64,000 bases of DNA. Origin: Algoriphagus resistens (GTDB lineage Bacteria > Bacteroidota > Bacteroidia > Cytophagales > Cyclobacteriaceae). A program made the translations under genes and the position numbers. Numbering within the stretch: the stretch's first letter is position 1; each line of letters opens with the position of its first letter. Where the stretch lies: positions 1-64,000 of the forward strand of contig NZ_LMXN01000021.1 in NCBI RefSeq assembly GCF_001442615.1, read 5' to 3'. Shown piece by piece: positions 35,992-44,080 of this stretch. Under the pieces are notes generated by a model, which had not been told where the DNA came from, did not search any database, and saw only the letters and a program-made list of their open reading frames with translations.

Positions 35992-36570
35992 ATGGAGCAT
36001 GAAGTGATCGTACAGATCAGCAATAAAATCAAAAGTATCCGCAAGGAAAAAGGGATGACCCTTCAGGACATTGCTGATCACGCAGGGGTCACCAAGGGCT
36101 TGATTTCACAGATCGAAAACAGCCGCACCATTCCCTCCCTGTTGGTTTTAATTCAGATTATCAAAGCGCTGGAAGTTGATCTGGACTCATTTTTCTCCGA
36201 ACTTTATCAGTACGCAAATGAGTCGCCGGTATTAGTTCAGCGCAAGTCTGCCTATGAAAGATTTGAAAAAGAAGCGTCAAGCGGCTATGAGTATTTTCGG
36301 ATCTTCACCAGAAAAGTCAAGCAGAGCACCATTGATATTGTGCTTCTGGAGATTCAGCCCGGATCTGCCCGTGATTTTGTACAGACCGATGCTTTTGAGT
36401 ACAAATTCATTATTTCGGGATCAGTAAAATATGTATTCAGGGATCAGGAAGTTGAATTGGAATCGGGGGATTCTATGCTTTTTGACGGTAGACTGGAGCA
36501 CAATCCGGTGAACATAGGTGATGTTCCCGTGCAGATGCTCGTCGTGTATTTTTTTGAGGACAAAGCTTAG
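35992..36570 (+). CDS. XRE family regulator with C-terminal cupin domain (first copy)
   Basis: A 192-residue regulator with a lambda-repressor-like helix-turn-helix (about 8-66: Leu-Gln-Asp-Ile-Ala-Asp-His-Ala-Gly-Val-Thr-Lys-Gly-Leu-Ile-Ser-Gln-Ile-Glu-Asn) and a cupin ligand domain (about 110-188, ending Leu-Glu-His-Asn-Pro-Val). Such proteins sense small metabolites. It is a paralogue of the regulator at 44067-44651, and the two bracket the phosphonate genes. It is divergent from the phnZ-like gene, which it probably controls. The ligand may be a phosphonate or degradation product, by inference. Confidence 0.88.
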   Translation: MEHEVIVQISNKIKSIRKEKGMTLQDIADHAGVTKGLISQIENSRTIPSLLVLIQIIKALEVDLDSFFSELYQYANESPVLVQRKSAYERFEKEASSGYEYFRIFTRKVKQSTIDIVLLEIQPGSARDFVQTDAFEYKFIISGSVKYVFRDQEVELESGDSMLFDGRLEHNPVNIGDVPVQMLVVYFFEDKA

Positions 36571-36607
36571 AGCGATCATTGGGGTTGAATTCCGGCCGTG
36601 CATTTAG

Positions 36608-38383
36608 TTAGTAATCCGTAAGAAGAAGCCGGTCTAGCAATGCCCCTTCGGTATTGTACATGCTTAACTCAAACCCATCAGAGGTGAGTGTGCCGGTAAG
36701 ATAATGGTAGCCTCTGTAGGTTTTGGCGGCAAAGGGGATTCTGGTCGGGGCAAAATCCTCCAGGTTCCCACCCATTCCTCCTACCTGTATGAAGTGGATC
36801 CCCTCTCTCATATCAATTTCATCCCCCCTCATTGGAAATGTTCTCATGTAGGTGTGCAGATGCCCGAAGAACATTACGCGTACACCGTTATTTTCCATAA
36901 GTCTGATGATCGGCTGAAGTCGTCTATCACCATGGCTGCTTGGGCCTTTCCATGTATTGCCGTAGTCATCTTCGTCAGAGGAGTAGGGTGCATGGTGCAT
37001 GGATACAAATTTCCAGCTGCTTTTACTGCTTTCCAGAGCGTTTTTTAACCATTCGTATTGCTGTTTTCCAGGCTGCAGGCTTTCCATATCGTTGCTGTTC
37101 ATCATGAAGAATTCACCTGCACCGTAACTGAATTTATAATATCCATTATCTGCCGCCTGAGGATGATATTGATTGTACCAATAGAGATCACCTTCGCCAT
37201 TGCCCGCCACAGGCGCTATGGGTACCCGTGATGTAAGGGCTGCAGTGCCGGGGAAATATTCCTGAGTCCATTGCCATTGATCGTCTTCCTCTCCGCCATC
37301 GGTCACATCGCCCATATGGAGTATAAAATCCGGTCGCTCATCCCAGAGTTTTAGGCCTATTTGCCCGTTGATCCAAGGCCTGGTTTCTGTATCGGATACT
37401 ATTCCAAAGGTTACCGGGTTGTTTGTGTCATGGGAGGTTCTGAACGTCAGTAAACCCGAGTCCAACGTATTGCCGACACTATCTTCTGCGATTACCTGAT
37501 AGAAGTAGGCCTGGGCCGGAATTAGATCCGGTATGGTTACAGTCATGATGGTACTCTTCCCGGCGGGTAGGGAAATACTGTTTTGCAACGGCAATTCAGT
37601 GCCATACCTGATCTTTGTCTCAGCAGGTCTGTCAGTTTCAAAAGTTAGTTGGACAGAGGATGGGGAAGGAGCAAAAAGGTAAGGCTCGGCCATAAAATGA
37701 AACCTATCCGGAAAACGTTTTCCTGTTTCTTTTATGGCCTGGTGCGCTTCGAAATTCCGTTGGATTTGATCTGCGTTTAGCGCGTTTTGATAACTAGTGA
37801 GGTGTTTGACCCAATCATCTAGCTCCATGTAAGGTTCCTGCTTCAGATAACTTTGGAGCACAATGGTTTTTTCTGGGAGAAGCTGTTTTTGCAATGAAAT
37901 CAAAACACCGTTTTCCCAGATTTCAAGCACTCCGCTTTCATAGGTAAGAACTAGGTGTGTCCAGTATTCACTCCATGGTTTTTGCTCTTTTATTTCCTTG
38001 GGAAAGTAATAATTGCCATCCCAAAGTGCAAAAACGCTTAATTCACCCATGAAAATCTCAAAGCCTATGGGTTGGTTTACGTGATCAAGCAGCCAGAATT
38101 CTATGGAGAATGATTCCGGAAATTGCTTTTCGGGGAAGTCTACCAGTTTGTACTGGGCACTGACCGGTTCGTTGATCTGATGACTCGGGTAGCTGTTGAC
38201 CTGGTGAAGTTGAAAGGGTCTTAAACTCAGGCTGTCCTGGAATAGTGAGCTTGCCGCATTTCTGGGAAGTCCTGGGTTGGGCCAAAACCACCGATCAAGA
38301 ACAGGCAGGTTTACTGTTTGGGCCTGGGTGAGGTGTGAAGCAAACAAAAATAGATGAATGACAAATAATCTGAAGGACTTCAT
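36608..38383 (-). CDS. exported LamG plus purple-acid-phosphatase-like metallophosphoesterase
   Basis: A protein of about 591 residues with a signal peptide (1-21), a laminin-G-like concanavalin domain (about 75-215), an FN3-like purple acid phosphatase N-terminal domain (about 228-312) and a calcineurin-like phosphoesterase domain (about 320-530). Metal motifs are Ile-Val-Ser-Asp-Thr-Glu, His-Met-Gly-Asp-Val, Gly-Asn-Gly-Glu, Ser-Met-His-His-Ala and Phe-Gly-His-Leu-His. The Gly-Asn-His-Glu of most relatives is Gly-Asn-Gly-Glu here, so the catalytic His is replaced. TTG 38410 also opens the frame, but ATG 38383 precedes the signal peptide. It is the last gene of the minus-strand phosphonate operon, 115 nt after the FAD oxidase. 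It may bind a glycan and cleave its phosphoester. Confidence 0.82.
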   Translation of the reverse strand: MKSFRLFVIHLFLFASHLTQAQTVNLPVLDRWFWPNPGLPRNAASSLFQDSLSLRPFQLHQVNSYPSHQINEPVSAQYKLVDFPEKQFPESFSIEFWLLDHVNQPIGFEIFMGELSVFALWDGNYYFPKEIKEQKPWSEYWTHLVLTYESGVLEIWENGVLISLQKQLLPEKTIVLQSYLKQEPYMELDDWVKHLTSYQNALNADQIQRNFEAHQAIKETGKRFPDRFHFMAEPYLFAPSPSSVQLTFETDRPAETKIRYGTELPLQNSISLPAGKSTIMTVTIPDLIPAQAYFYQVIAEDSVGNTLDSGLLTFRTSHDTNNPVTFGIVSDTETRPWINGQIGLKLWDERPDFILHMGDVTDGGEEDDQWQWTQEYFPGTAALTSRVPIAPVAGNGEGDLYWYNQYHPQAADNGYYKFSYGAGEFFMMNSNDMESLQPGKQQYEWLKNALESSKSSWKFVSMHHAPYSSDEDDYGNTWKGPSSHGDRRLQPIIRLMENNGVRVMFFGHLHTYMRTFPMRGDEIDMREGIHFIQVGGMGGNLEDFAPTRIPFAAKTYRGYHYLTGTLTSDGFELSMYNTEGALLDRLLLTDY

Positions 38384-38498
38384 GGAGTGCAGGTATATTC
38401 TGTGTGGCAAGTCTAACTAAATTGCGCCTCAATGGTTTTATCATCCTATTATGAAATTGTCATTTCATCACGTCATTATTTTCCGTAGATAACCCCCT

Positions 38499-39623
38499 TC
38501 AGCTGGCTGCTACTACCTCCTCGCCCAGGCCAAAAGAGAGCGTCATCCCTGCTCCACCCATCCCGTTGACAATAGTGACGGTATCATCTACCTGATGCAC
38601 AAATTCCGTGGCTCCATTGGTCATTTTGGGATAGATCCCATGCCAGGTACTGCCGATTTCCCAGTCTTTAAAGTGGGCAAATGTTTTCAATACATTCAGA
38701 ATCAGCTTATTGATGTGCTGTATGTCAAACGGAGTGAAATTAAGGCCATATTCGTGGCTGTCACCGACAGTAAGTTCTCCCATTCCATTCTGTGATACCA
38801 TCACATGTATACCCAAATCCAAGAGTTCCCTGAACTGGTCTGCATATACTGATTTCAATTCCTGCAAAGAAGGGGCCACCTGAAAACCTTTATAGTGTAT
38901 GAAGCTCAACCCTGCGCATAGCGGCGGGCCTATGCGCCAGTTTTGTGGCTGCTGCACCAGCCGCATCATTTGAAGTTTACATTTTGTAATAGGGGTTGAC
39001 TCAAAGATTTCCGGATATAAGGTCTCAAAATCAGCACCACTGCAGATGAATATTTTGTCAGCTGACCAGGATTTCTGACCGCTGTACACTGTATTTCCTT
39101 CTATCCTTGAGATGGCTCTGTTCCAGACGAAGTCAACTCCCTGGAGACTTCCGAGGTAATTGGCTGTTTTGGCAACAGCCTCCCGGGGATCCACGATCAT
39201 TTCTTCCTGGGTCCAAAGCGCGCCTTTTAGTCCTTTTTCAACGCTTGCAGGACTTTTGGACAGGGTCTCTTCGGCCGAAAGTTGTTGTGCTGAATTTTTA
39301 CCTTTCATGGCAGCTGCATATTCTGTCACTACCTGGAGTTCAAGATCAGTGTATGCCAAATGTAATGCTCCTGACTGCTCTGTCCAGAATCCTGCTTTTC
39401 GGGACATTTCCAACCAGATTTCCCTTGAACGCATCGCCCGTTGATAGCTTGGACCTTGCTCTTGTCCTATAGGCCAGATCATTCCAAAATTTCTCACCGA
39501 TGCTCCCTGGGCCTGTGGATGACGCTCGATCACGGTGACTTTCCAGCCTTGCGCATGAAGTGCCCGGGTCATGGATAGGCCTACGATCCCAGCGCCGATT
39601 ACTATGGCATGTTTTTGATTCAT
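38499..39623 (-). CDS. TIGR03364-type FAD-dependent oxidoreductase (phosphonate-associated amine oxidase)
   Basis: A 374-residue DAO-family flavoprotein. The FAD-binding Gly-Ala-Gly-Ile-Val-Gly is at about 11-16 with Glu34 in Val-Ile-Glu-Arg, and the family-typical Gly-Ala-Ser-Val-Arg-Asn-Phe-Gly-Met-Ile-Trp-Pro follows at about 40-51. The C-terminal Asn-Gly-Met-Gly-Gly-Ala-Gly-Met closes the FAD site. Members co-occur with PhnX-like hydrolases and are thought to oxidise an aminoalkylphosphonate (N-methyl-AEP or hydroxy-AEP) to the phosphonoaldehyde. That fits this operon, where the PhnX-like gene lies two genes upstream. Confidence 0.85.
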   Translation of the reverse strand: MNQKHAIVIGAGIVGLSMTRALHAQGWKVTVIERHPQAQGASVRNFGMIWPIGQEQGPSYQRAMRSREIWLEMSRKAGFWTEQSGALHLAYTDLELQVVTEYAAAMKGKNSAQQLSAEETLSKSPASVEKGLKGALWTQEEMIVDPREAVAKTANYLGSLQGVDFVWNRAISRIEGNTVYSGQKSWSADKIFICSGADFETLYPEIFESTPITKCKLQMMRLVQQPQNWRIGPPLCAGLSFIHYKGFQVAPSLQELKSVYADQFRELLDLGIHVMVSQNGMGELTVGDSHEYGLNFTPFDIQHINKLILNVLKTFAHFKDWEIGSTWHGIYPKMTNGATEFVHQVDDTVTIVNGMGGAGMTLSFGLGEEVVAAS

Positions 39624-39666
39624 GGAGTTGTTTATTTGTAAAAGGTGGACTTCTTATTTCCGGTAT

Positions 39667-40632
39667 TTAGGTGATTTTTAGGTTTTTGATTTCAGGTACT
39701 ACCCATTTGTAAAGGTTGGGCTCGCCCTCAATTTTATACCCGATCTGTCTGGGGGATTTGCCAACCCATCTACTTTTTTTGCCTTTTAGGGTTACGGTTT
39801 TAGAGGCTGGATCCAGGGTCAGGAATGCGAATAGGCTCTCTTCATAGGGGCAGGTTAATTCAAGAATTGGATGCTCCTGAATGATTGCTGCATCATATGT
39901 GCTGTGCTTATAGTCATCCCCGACCCAAACATAAGAGGCAGAATTGATATGCAGATAATTCACATTATGGAGCACCACATGTTGGTTTATGTGTGAATGA
40001 CCATTGATGCACAGTAAGATTTTTTCTGAATATTGACCTAATAGTGTCTGGATCTCAGCCGCATCGTCTACCTGGAAGAGGCCAGCAAGCGGTTGGTGAC
40101 AGCAAATCAATACCGGCAAAGTGGACCGTTCCAATTGTTCCTGAAGCCAACTGAGCTGCTCAGGACCAATGAAGGAGGCGTAGCCTCCGGTGTAAACGGG
40201 CGATCCCTTTTCATTTCCATCCAATACGATCAGTCGAATTCCCTTCAGGTCTTGGGTGTAATAATTGGCAGGCATTCCCCATACACTGAGGCACTGCTCT
40301 TTGGAAAAGCCCGCATCTGTGTCATGATTGCCAATGACGTGAAAACTGTGCGGATGGGCATTGTTAAAATCATCGATCATCCTTTTGTTTGCCTCGGACG
40401 GATAGGCGAAATCTCCCAGCTGCAAAATCGCATCGGGGGATATTTTTTTGACTTCCGCTAAAAAACTGTCCAGCCTTTTTTGTCCATCGTGCATCAAGTC
40501 CTGGTGTAAATCAGCAATGAGGCCAATGGTTATTTTGTCGGAAAAAACAGCTTCCAGTCCACTTGCCAGATCTGGCAGTACAAAGCCAAAGCCTGCCAAT
40601 GCTGAGTTTTTGAGGAAAATACGGCGGTTCAT
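39667..40632 (-). CDS. exported calcineurin-like metallophosphoesterase
   Basis: A 321-residue protein whose N-terminus (Met-Asn-Arg-Arg-Ile-Phe-Leu-Lys-Asn-Ser-Ala-Leu) has the twin-arginine pattern, so it is probably exported folded by the Tat route. The complete two-metal site is visible: Asp-Leu-His (about 42-44), Leu-Gly-Asp, Gly-Asn-His-Asp, Cys-Cys-His-Gln and Gly-His-Ser-His. It would hydrolyse phosphate mono- or diesters in the periplasm. It sits inside the operon between the PhnX-like hydrolase (16 nt) and the FAD oxidase (43 nt), so its substrate is probably a phosphonate ester or a related headgroup. Confidence 0.85.
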   Translation of the reverse strand: MNRRIFLKNSALAGFGFVLPDLASGLEAVFSDKITIGLIADLHQDLMHDGQKRLDSFLAEVKKISPDAILQLGDFAYPSEANKRMIDDFNNAHPHSFHVIGNHDTDAGFSKEQCLSVWGMPANYYTQDLKGIRLIVLDGNEKGSPVYTGGYASFIGPEQLSWLQEQLERSTLPVLICCHQPLAGLFQVDDAAEIQTLLGQYSEKILLCINGHSHINQHVVLHNVNYLHINSASYVWVGDDYKHSTYDAAIIQEHPILELTCPYEESLFAFLTLDPASKTVTLKGKKSRWVGKSPRQIGYKIEGEPNLYKWVVPEIKNLKIT

Positions 40633-40648
40633 AGTCAGGTTTATAGTG

Positions 40649-41353
40649 TTATACTGTTTCCAAGGGAATTATTTCTTTTAATTCCAACAAAGAATCAATG
40701 ATGAAATCGGGATCTGCAGTATTCAGTTGCTCGGCAGTCTGCGCTCCGGTGGTTACCCCTAGTGTCAGTCCACATCCTGCAGCTTTCCCTTCTTCTATAT
40801 CCACTATGGAATCTCCGATTTTTGCCACTTCTTTCGTATTGGTTATACCACACTTTTCCATGGCTACATAGATCATGTCAGGGGCTGGCCGGCTGTTTTT
40901 GACATCGTTAGCAGTGACCAGCGCATCAAATGTTTCACCTGCTTTCCAGCCCAGTTTCTCCAGAAGGGAAAGCGCAGTCATTTTATTATAGCCTGTGTTC
41001 AGCGCCACTTTAATACCGTGTTTACGCAAAAAATCAAATAGGGACAACGTGCCTTTGTAGGTGTCTACGGTTAAGTTTTCATAGGCAGATTTCAGTATAT
41101 TCAGAAAATCAGCATAAGCAATCTGCGTATTTTTTTCGAGGTCTTCCGGTGAAGAATATACTGGTTTAAGAATGTCACGGATTGCCTGAAGTTTTTCTTT
41201 TCCGCCTCCGACAAGCAGTATGGTGTCCAGAGAGAAATCATGGCCGAGTTGGTTGATTGCCTGCTGCAGGGACTTATATACTACATTGTTTTCGTTGACA
41301 GTCGTTCCTGCCATGTCAAAAACAATCAGTTTGATGTAGTTTTTTTCGCTCAT
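40649..41353 (-). CDS. PhnX-like phosphonatase-family hydrolase (TIGR03351 type)
   Basis: A 234-residue HAD-superfamily enzyme. Motif I is Asp13-Met-Ala-Gly-Thr-Thr, the phosphonatase variant of the HAD signature. The cap has Lys54 in the Lys-x-x-Ala-Ile-Arg motif, matching the Schiff-base lysine. Arg (Asn-Ser-Arg-Pro-Ala-Pro) takes the place of the usual HAD lysine, and motif IV is Lys-Ile-Gly-Asp-Ser-Ile-Val-Asp. It should cleave the C-P bond of phosphonoacetaldehyde or its hydroxy form, giving phosphate and an aldehyde. The family pairs with FAD oxidases and zinc dehydrogenases instead of the PhnW transaminase, exactly as seen here. Confidence 0.88.
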   Translation of the reverse strand: MSEKNYIKLIVFDMAGTTVNENNVVYKSLQQAINQLGHDFSLDTILLVGGGKEKLQAIRDILKPVYSSPEDLEKNTQIAYADFLNILKSAYENLTVDTYKGTLSLFDFLRKHGIKVALNTGYNKMTALSLLEKLGWKAGETFDALVTANDVKNSRPAPDMIYVAMEKCGITNTKEVAKIGDSIVDIEEGKAAGCGLTLGVTTGAQTAEQLNTADPDFIIDSLLELKEIIPLETV

Positions 41354-41383
41354 TTTATTGGATGGTGTACATAAATGTTTTGC

Positions 41384-42466
41384 TTAGTTTGGAGTGATTC
41401 CCACCCGGTATTTGCGGGAGCCATTGGCTGATCTAAAAGCTTCATCGAGCGCTTTCAGGGGGAAATCTGCTTCTACCAGACTTTCAAAAGGATAGAGTAG
41501 ATGTGTTGATTCAAGAAATTTGATGGCAAAAGCTAGGTCCTCTGGAATGTAATTGTGAAGTCCTTTAATAGTAAGTATTCTTCTGACCACCGACTCGGCA
41601 TTGATGGAGATGTTCCGCTCCGAATATACAGCACCTACCCAGATAGCTATCCCTCCGATGTTCAAAAGCTGTAGTCCTTTTTCCATTGCTGGAGCAGACC
41701 CGGAAGTGTCTATGACTACATCTATGCCGCCTATTGCCTGTGTGATACGTTGGACTTCTTCGGGAGATGAGTTTGCATCGATGCCCTGGTCTGCACCAAA
41801 TCGTCCCGTGTTTTCGGTTCGTTGAATAGTTCGGTCCATGGCCAGTACCTGATTTGCTCCGGAAAATTTTGACATGGCACAGGCAGAGACCCCAAGCATT
41901 CCTGCGCCAATTATGAGCACATTCTTGTTCTTCAGGTTCCCGGCTAGCCGGATTGCACCGGCGACAGTGGCGTGCGTACAGTTCAGTGGGGCCGCTTCCC
42001 TGAAAGATATTCCTGTGGGGATTTTAAAGATGTCGGTTCCTTTTCTCAGATGGCAATGAGTGGCAAATCCACCGCTGAGAACGTCATGCTGTTCGATTTT
42101 CTGATGGCCATATTTGAAAAGTGGCTCGGATTTTTGGGGAATTCCCTTGGCGGCCATGGCCCCTTCGTGGTCATGTGCATAGACGGACCAAGTCACCAGA
42201 TCCCCGGTTCTAAGGTTTTCGCCATAATAATCAGTAACTCCCCCTTCTGCCAGGACTGTGATCCTGCCTATGACCTCATGTCCCAGTACACCCGGTGCAG
42301 GTGCGCTGCGGCGTCCATAATACGAGTGCAGGTCACTGGTGCATATCGTAGAGTAGGCGATCTCGGCGATGGCCTCCCCCGGTTTCAGGTCCGGAATCTT
42401 TACGGACAAAGCTGAAAACGGCTTCTCCGCTTTATTAAATACCATTGCCAAAGCTTCTTTTTTCAT
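41384..42466 (-). CDS. phosphonate-associated zinc alcohol dehydrogenase (TIGR03366 type)
   Basis: A 360-residue medium-chain dehydrogenase. The catalytic zinc Cys is in Thr-Ile-Cys-Thr-Ser-Asp-Leu-His, with Gly-His-Glu-Val-Ile-Gly about 25 residues later. The NAD-binding Gly-Ala-Gly-Met-Leu-Gly is near 187-192, followed by Ala-Met-Asp at the end of strand 2. The family is found with phosphonate catabolism genes and probably reduces or oxidises the aldehyde released by the PhnX-like enzyme (glycolaldehyde or acetaldehyde). It is the first gene of the minus-strand operon. A perfect inverted repeat lies 17 nt upstream of its ATG. Confidence 0.87.
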   Translation of the reverse strand: MKKEALAMVFNKAEKPFSALSVKIPDLKPGEAIAEIAYSTICTSDLHSYYGRRSAPAPGVLGHEVIGRITVLAEGGVTDYYGENLRTGDLVTWSVYAHDHEGAMAAKGIPQKSEPLFKYGHQKIEQHDVLSGGFATHCHLRKGTDIFKIPTGISFREAAPLNCTHATVAGAIRLAGNLKNKNVLIIGAGMLGVSACAMSKFSGANQVLAMDRTIQRTENTGRFGADQGIDANSSPEEVQRITQAIGGIDVVIDTSGSAPAMEKGLQLLNIGGIAIWVGAVYSERNISINAESVVRRILTIKGLHNYIPEDLAFAIKFLESTHLLYPFESLVEADFPLKALDEAFRSANGSRKYRVGITPN

Positions 42467-42482
42467 TTTTAAAAATTTCTAT

Positions 42483-42506
42483 CCAATGACCAGACTACGT
42501 CATTGG
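42483..42506. promoter_or_regulatory. inverted repeat upstream of the phosphonate operon
   Basis: CCAATGAC and GTCATTGG are perfect 8-bp arms around an 8-nt spacer, 17-40 nt upstream of the dehydrogenase start codon. It is either an operator for one of the XRE-cupin proteins or a leader hairpin just before the start codon. It is not AT-rich, which makes chance less likely. Confidence 0.6.
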
Positions 42507-42542
42507 TGAGTACAAATTCCAACTGCAAATAAACTTAAAAAA

Positions 42543-42577
42543 TTTCCTAATTGGAAAATTAATTTCCTGTTAGAAAA
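42543..42577. promoter_or_regulatory. two tandem 15-bp operator-like repeats
   Basis: TTTCCTAATTGGAAA (42543-42557) and TTTCCTGTTAGAAAA (42563-42577) are repeated with exactly 20 bp between equivalent positions, close to two helical turns. The first is an inverted repeat TTTCC/GGAAA. They lie in the divergent region between the dehydrogenase operon and the DUF5690 gene and probably bind a dimeric regulator. Confidence 0.5.
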
Positions 42578-42626
42578 CTTAATAATCACTTAACATTCAG
42601 GTTTCATATTTCATATCTCTCGCCAA

Positions 42627-42634
42627 TACCTTTG
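42627..42634 (+). promoter_or_regulatory. -7 promoter box of the DUF5690 gene
   Basis: TACCTTTG matches the TAnnTTTG consensus of Bacteroidota promoters and points toward the DUF5690 gene. No clear TTTG is found about 20 nt upstream, so the promoter may depend on an activator, for which the tandem repeats just upstream are well placed. Confidence 0.35.
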
Positions 42635-42763
42635 ATCACTAGACAATAGGTAATTCTTAAAGAGTTGCTTTGGAGCTAGTTGTGCCTTTTTATGGGAGAC
42701 TAAAGAGCCAAGGGGATTCAATTGATTGTCAGTCTTTTTCTTGATGATGCATCCTTAAATAAG

Positions 42764-44080
42764 ATGGTAAAATTTCACAATATGAAAAATAATGTCCTTA
42801 GATTACATGCCTTTCTTCCTGAGAAATCCACGGTTTTACTGATGGTGGGCGCATTTTTGTGCTATACAGGGATGTATGCGGTGAGAAAGGCATTTCTGGC
42901 CGGGCAGTATCTGGATATAGGGTTTTATGGGCTGGACTTCAAAACTGTCCTTGTGATCAGTCAGGTAATGGGCTATATGTTTTCAAAGTTTGTCGGGATC
43001 AAGCTGGTTTCTGAAATGACCTCAGCCAAACGGGCAACCTATTTGGTCGGACTGGTTGGATTCGGGCTGTTGATGCTTTTGGCGTTTGCATTTTTACCTG
43101 CCCATCTTAAGCCACTTGCTTTGTTTCTGAATGGTATGCCCCTGGGGATGGTTTTCGGACTGGTGTTTTCATATTTGGAAGGGAGGAAAAATACTGAGCT
43201 TCTCGCTGCGGCTCTCAGTGCAACATTTATCTTTTCCACAGGATTTGTGAAGACGGTAGGGGTCTGGCTCATGCAGGAATTTGGCATCGGGGAGTACACT
43301 ATGCCTTTTCTTACCGGTCTGCTGTTTTTTCCACTCTTTTTAATTGCTGTCAAGATGCTGAGCAGCTCCCGGCACAGGTCTATGGAAGATGTGGATCTGC
43401 GTTCTGAGCGCTTGCCGATGAATTCCCAACAACGCTGGGATTTTTTGAGAAAACATGGACTTGTTTATGGGGGCCTGGTTATCGTTTATGTTTTGCTGAC
43501 GGTTGTACGTGATTTCCGGGATAATTTTATGGTGGAGTTCTGGGCAGAACTCGGGATGCAGGGTAAGCCTGAGCTGATTACGATGACTGAAATCCCTGTA
43601 GCCGTTATCGTGCTGATTATCGCAGCTGTAGGTGTGTTGATCAGAAATAACCGAAAGGCATTTAACTACGGGATCTTCCTGAGTGTAATCTGCTGTGTAG
43701 GTATAGTTGTTTTGACTATGCTTTTCGAAAAAGGGGCCGTGTCCCCGATATGGTGGATGGTGATCAATGGTGTGGGCCTTTATCTTCCTTATATCTTATT
43801 TCATTGTTTGATCTTTGAACGGTTTGTAGCCATGCTCAAATTCAGCGGGAACGTAGGCTTTCTGTTTTACACAGCTGATGCGCTGGGGTATTTTGGAAGT
43901 GTGGGTATTATGCTTTTTAAGGAATTCAGCCATTCCCAGGTCACATGGGTGAATTTTCTTGGAGATTTAAATCAAGGTGCCGGGATTATAATGACTTTAG
44001 TTTGTGTGCTTACACTGATTCTATTGAAAGCAAAAGAGAAAAAAAATACAGAATTAGTATTGGAACCTAGTTCATTGTGA
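42764..44080 (+). CDS. DUF5690 family multi-pass membrane protein, candidate phosphonate permease
   Basis: A protein of about 438 residues with about 12 hydrophobic helices in an MFS-like arrangement, including Ala-Val-Arg-Lys-Ala-Phe after helix 1 as in organophosphate-type antiporters. It matches what I know of the DUF5690 family, which has no assigned substrate. The frame opens at TTG 42722; ATG 42764 or 42782 is more likely. It is divergent from the phosphonate operon and shares its regulatory region, so import of a small phosphonate across the inner membrane is a reasonable guess. Its last 14 nt overlap the end of the convergent XRE-cupin gene. Confidence 0.75.
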   Translation: MVKFHNMKNNVLRLHAFLPEKSTVLLMVGAFLCYTGMYAVRKAFLAGQYLDIGFYGLDFKTVLVISQVMGYMFSKFVGIKLVSEMTSAKRATYLVGLVGFGLLMLLAFAFLPAHLKPLALFLNGMPLGMVFGLVFSYLEGRKNTELLAAALSATFIFSTGFVKTVGVWLMQEFGIGEYTMPFLTGLLFFPLFLIAVKMLSSSRHRSMEDVDLRSERLPMNSQQRWDFLRKHGLVYGGLVIVYVLLTVVRDFRDNFMVEFWAELGMQGKPELITMTEIPVAVIVLIIAAVGVLIRNNRKAFNYGIFLSVICCVGIVVLTMLFEKGAVSPIWWMVINGVGLYLPYILFHCLIFERFVAMLKFSGNVGFLFYTADALGYFGSVGIMLFKEFSHSQVTWVNFLGDLNQGAGIIMTLVCVLTLILLKAKEKKNTELVLEPSSL

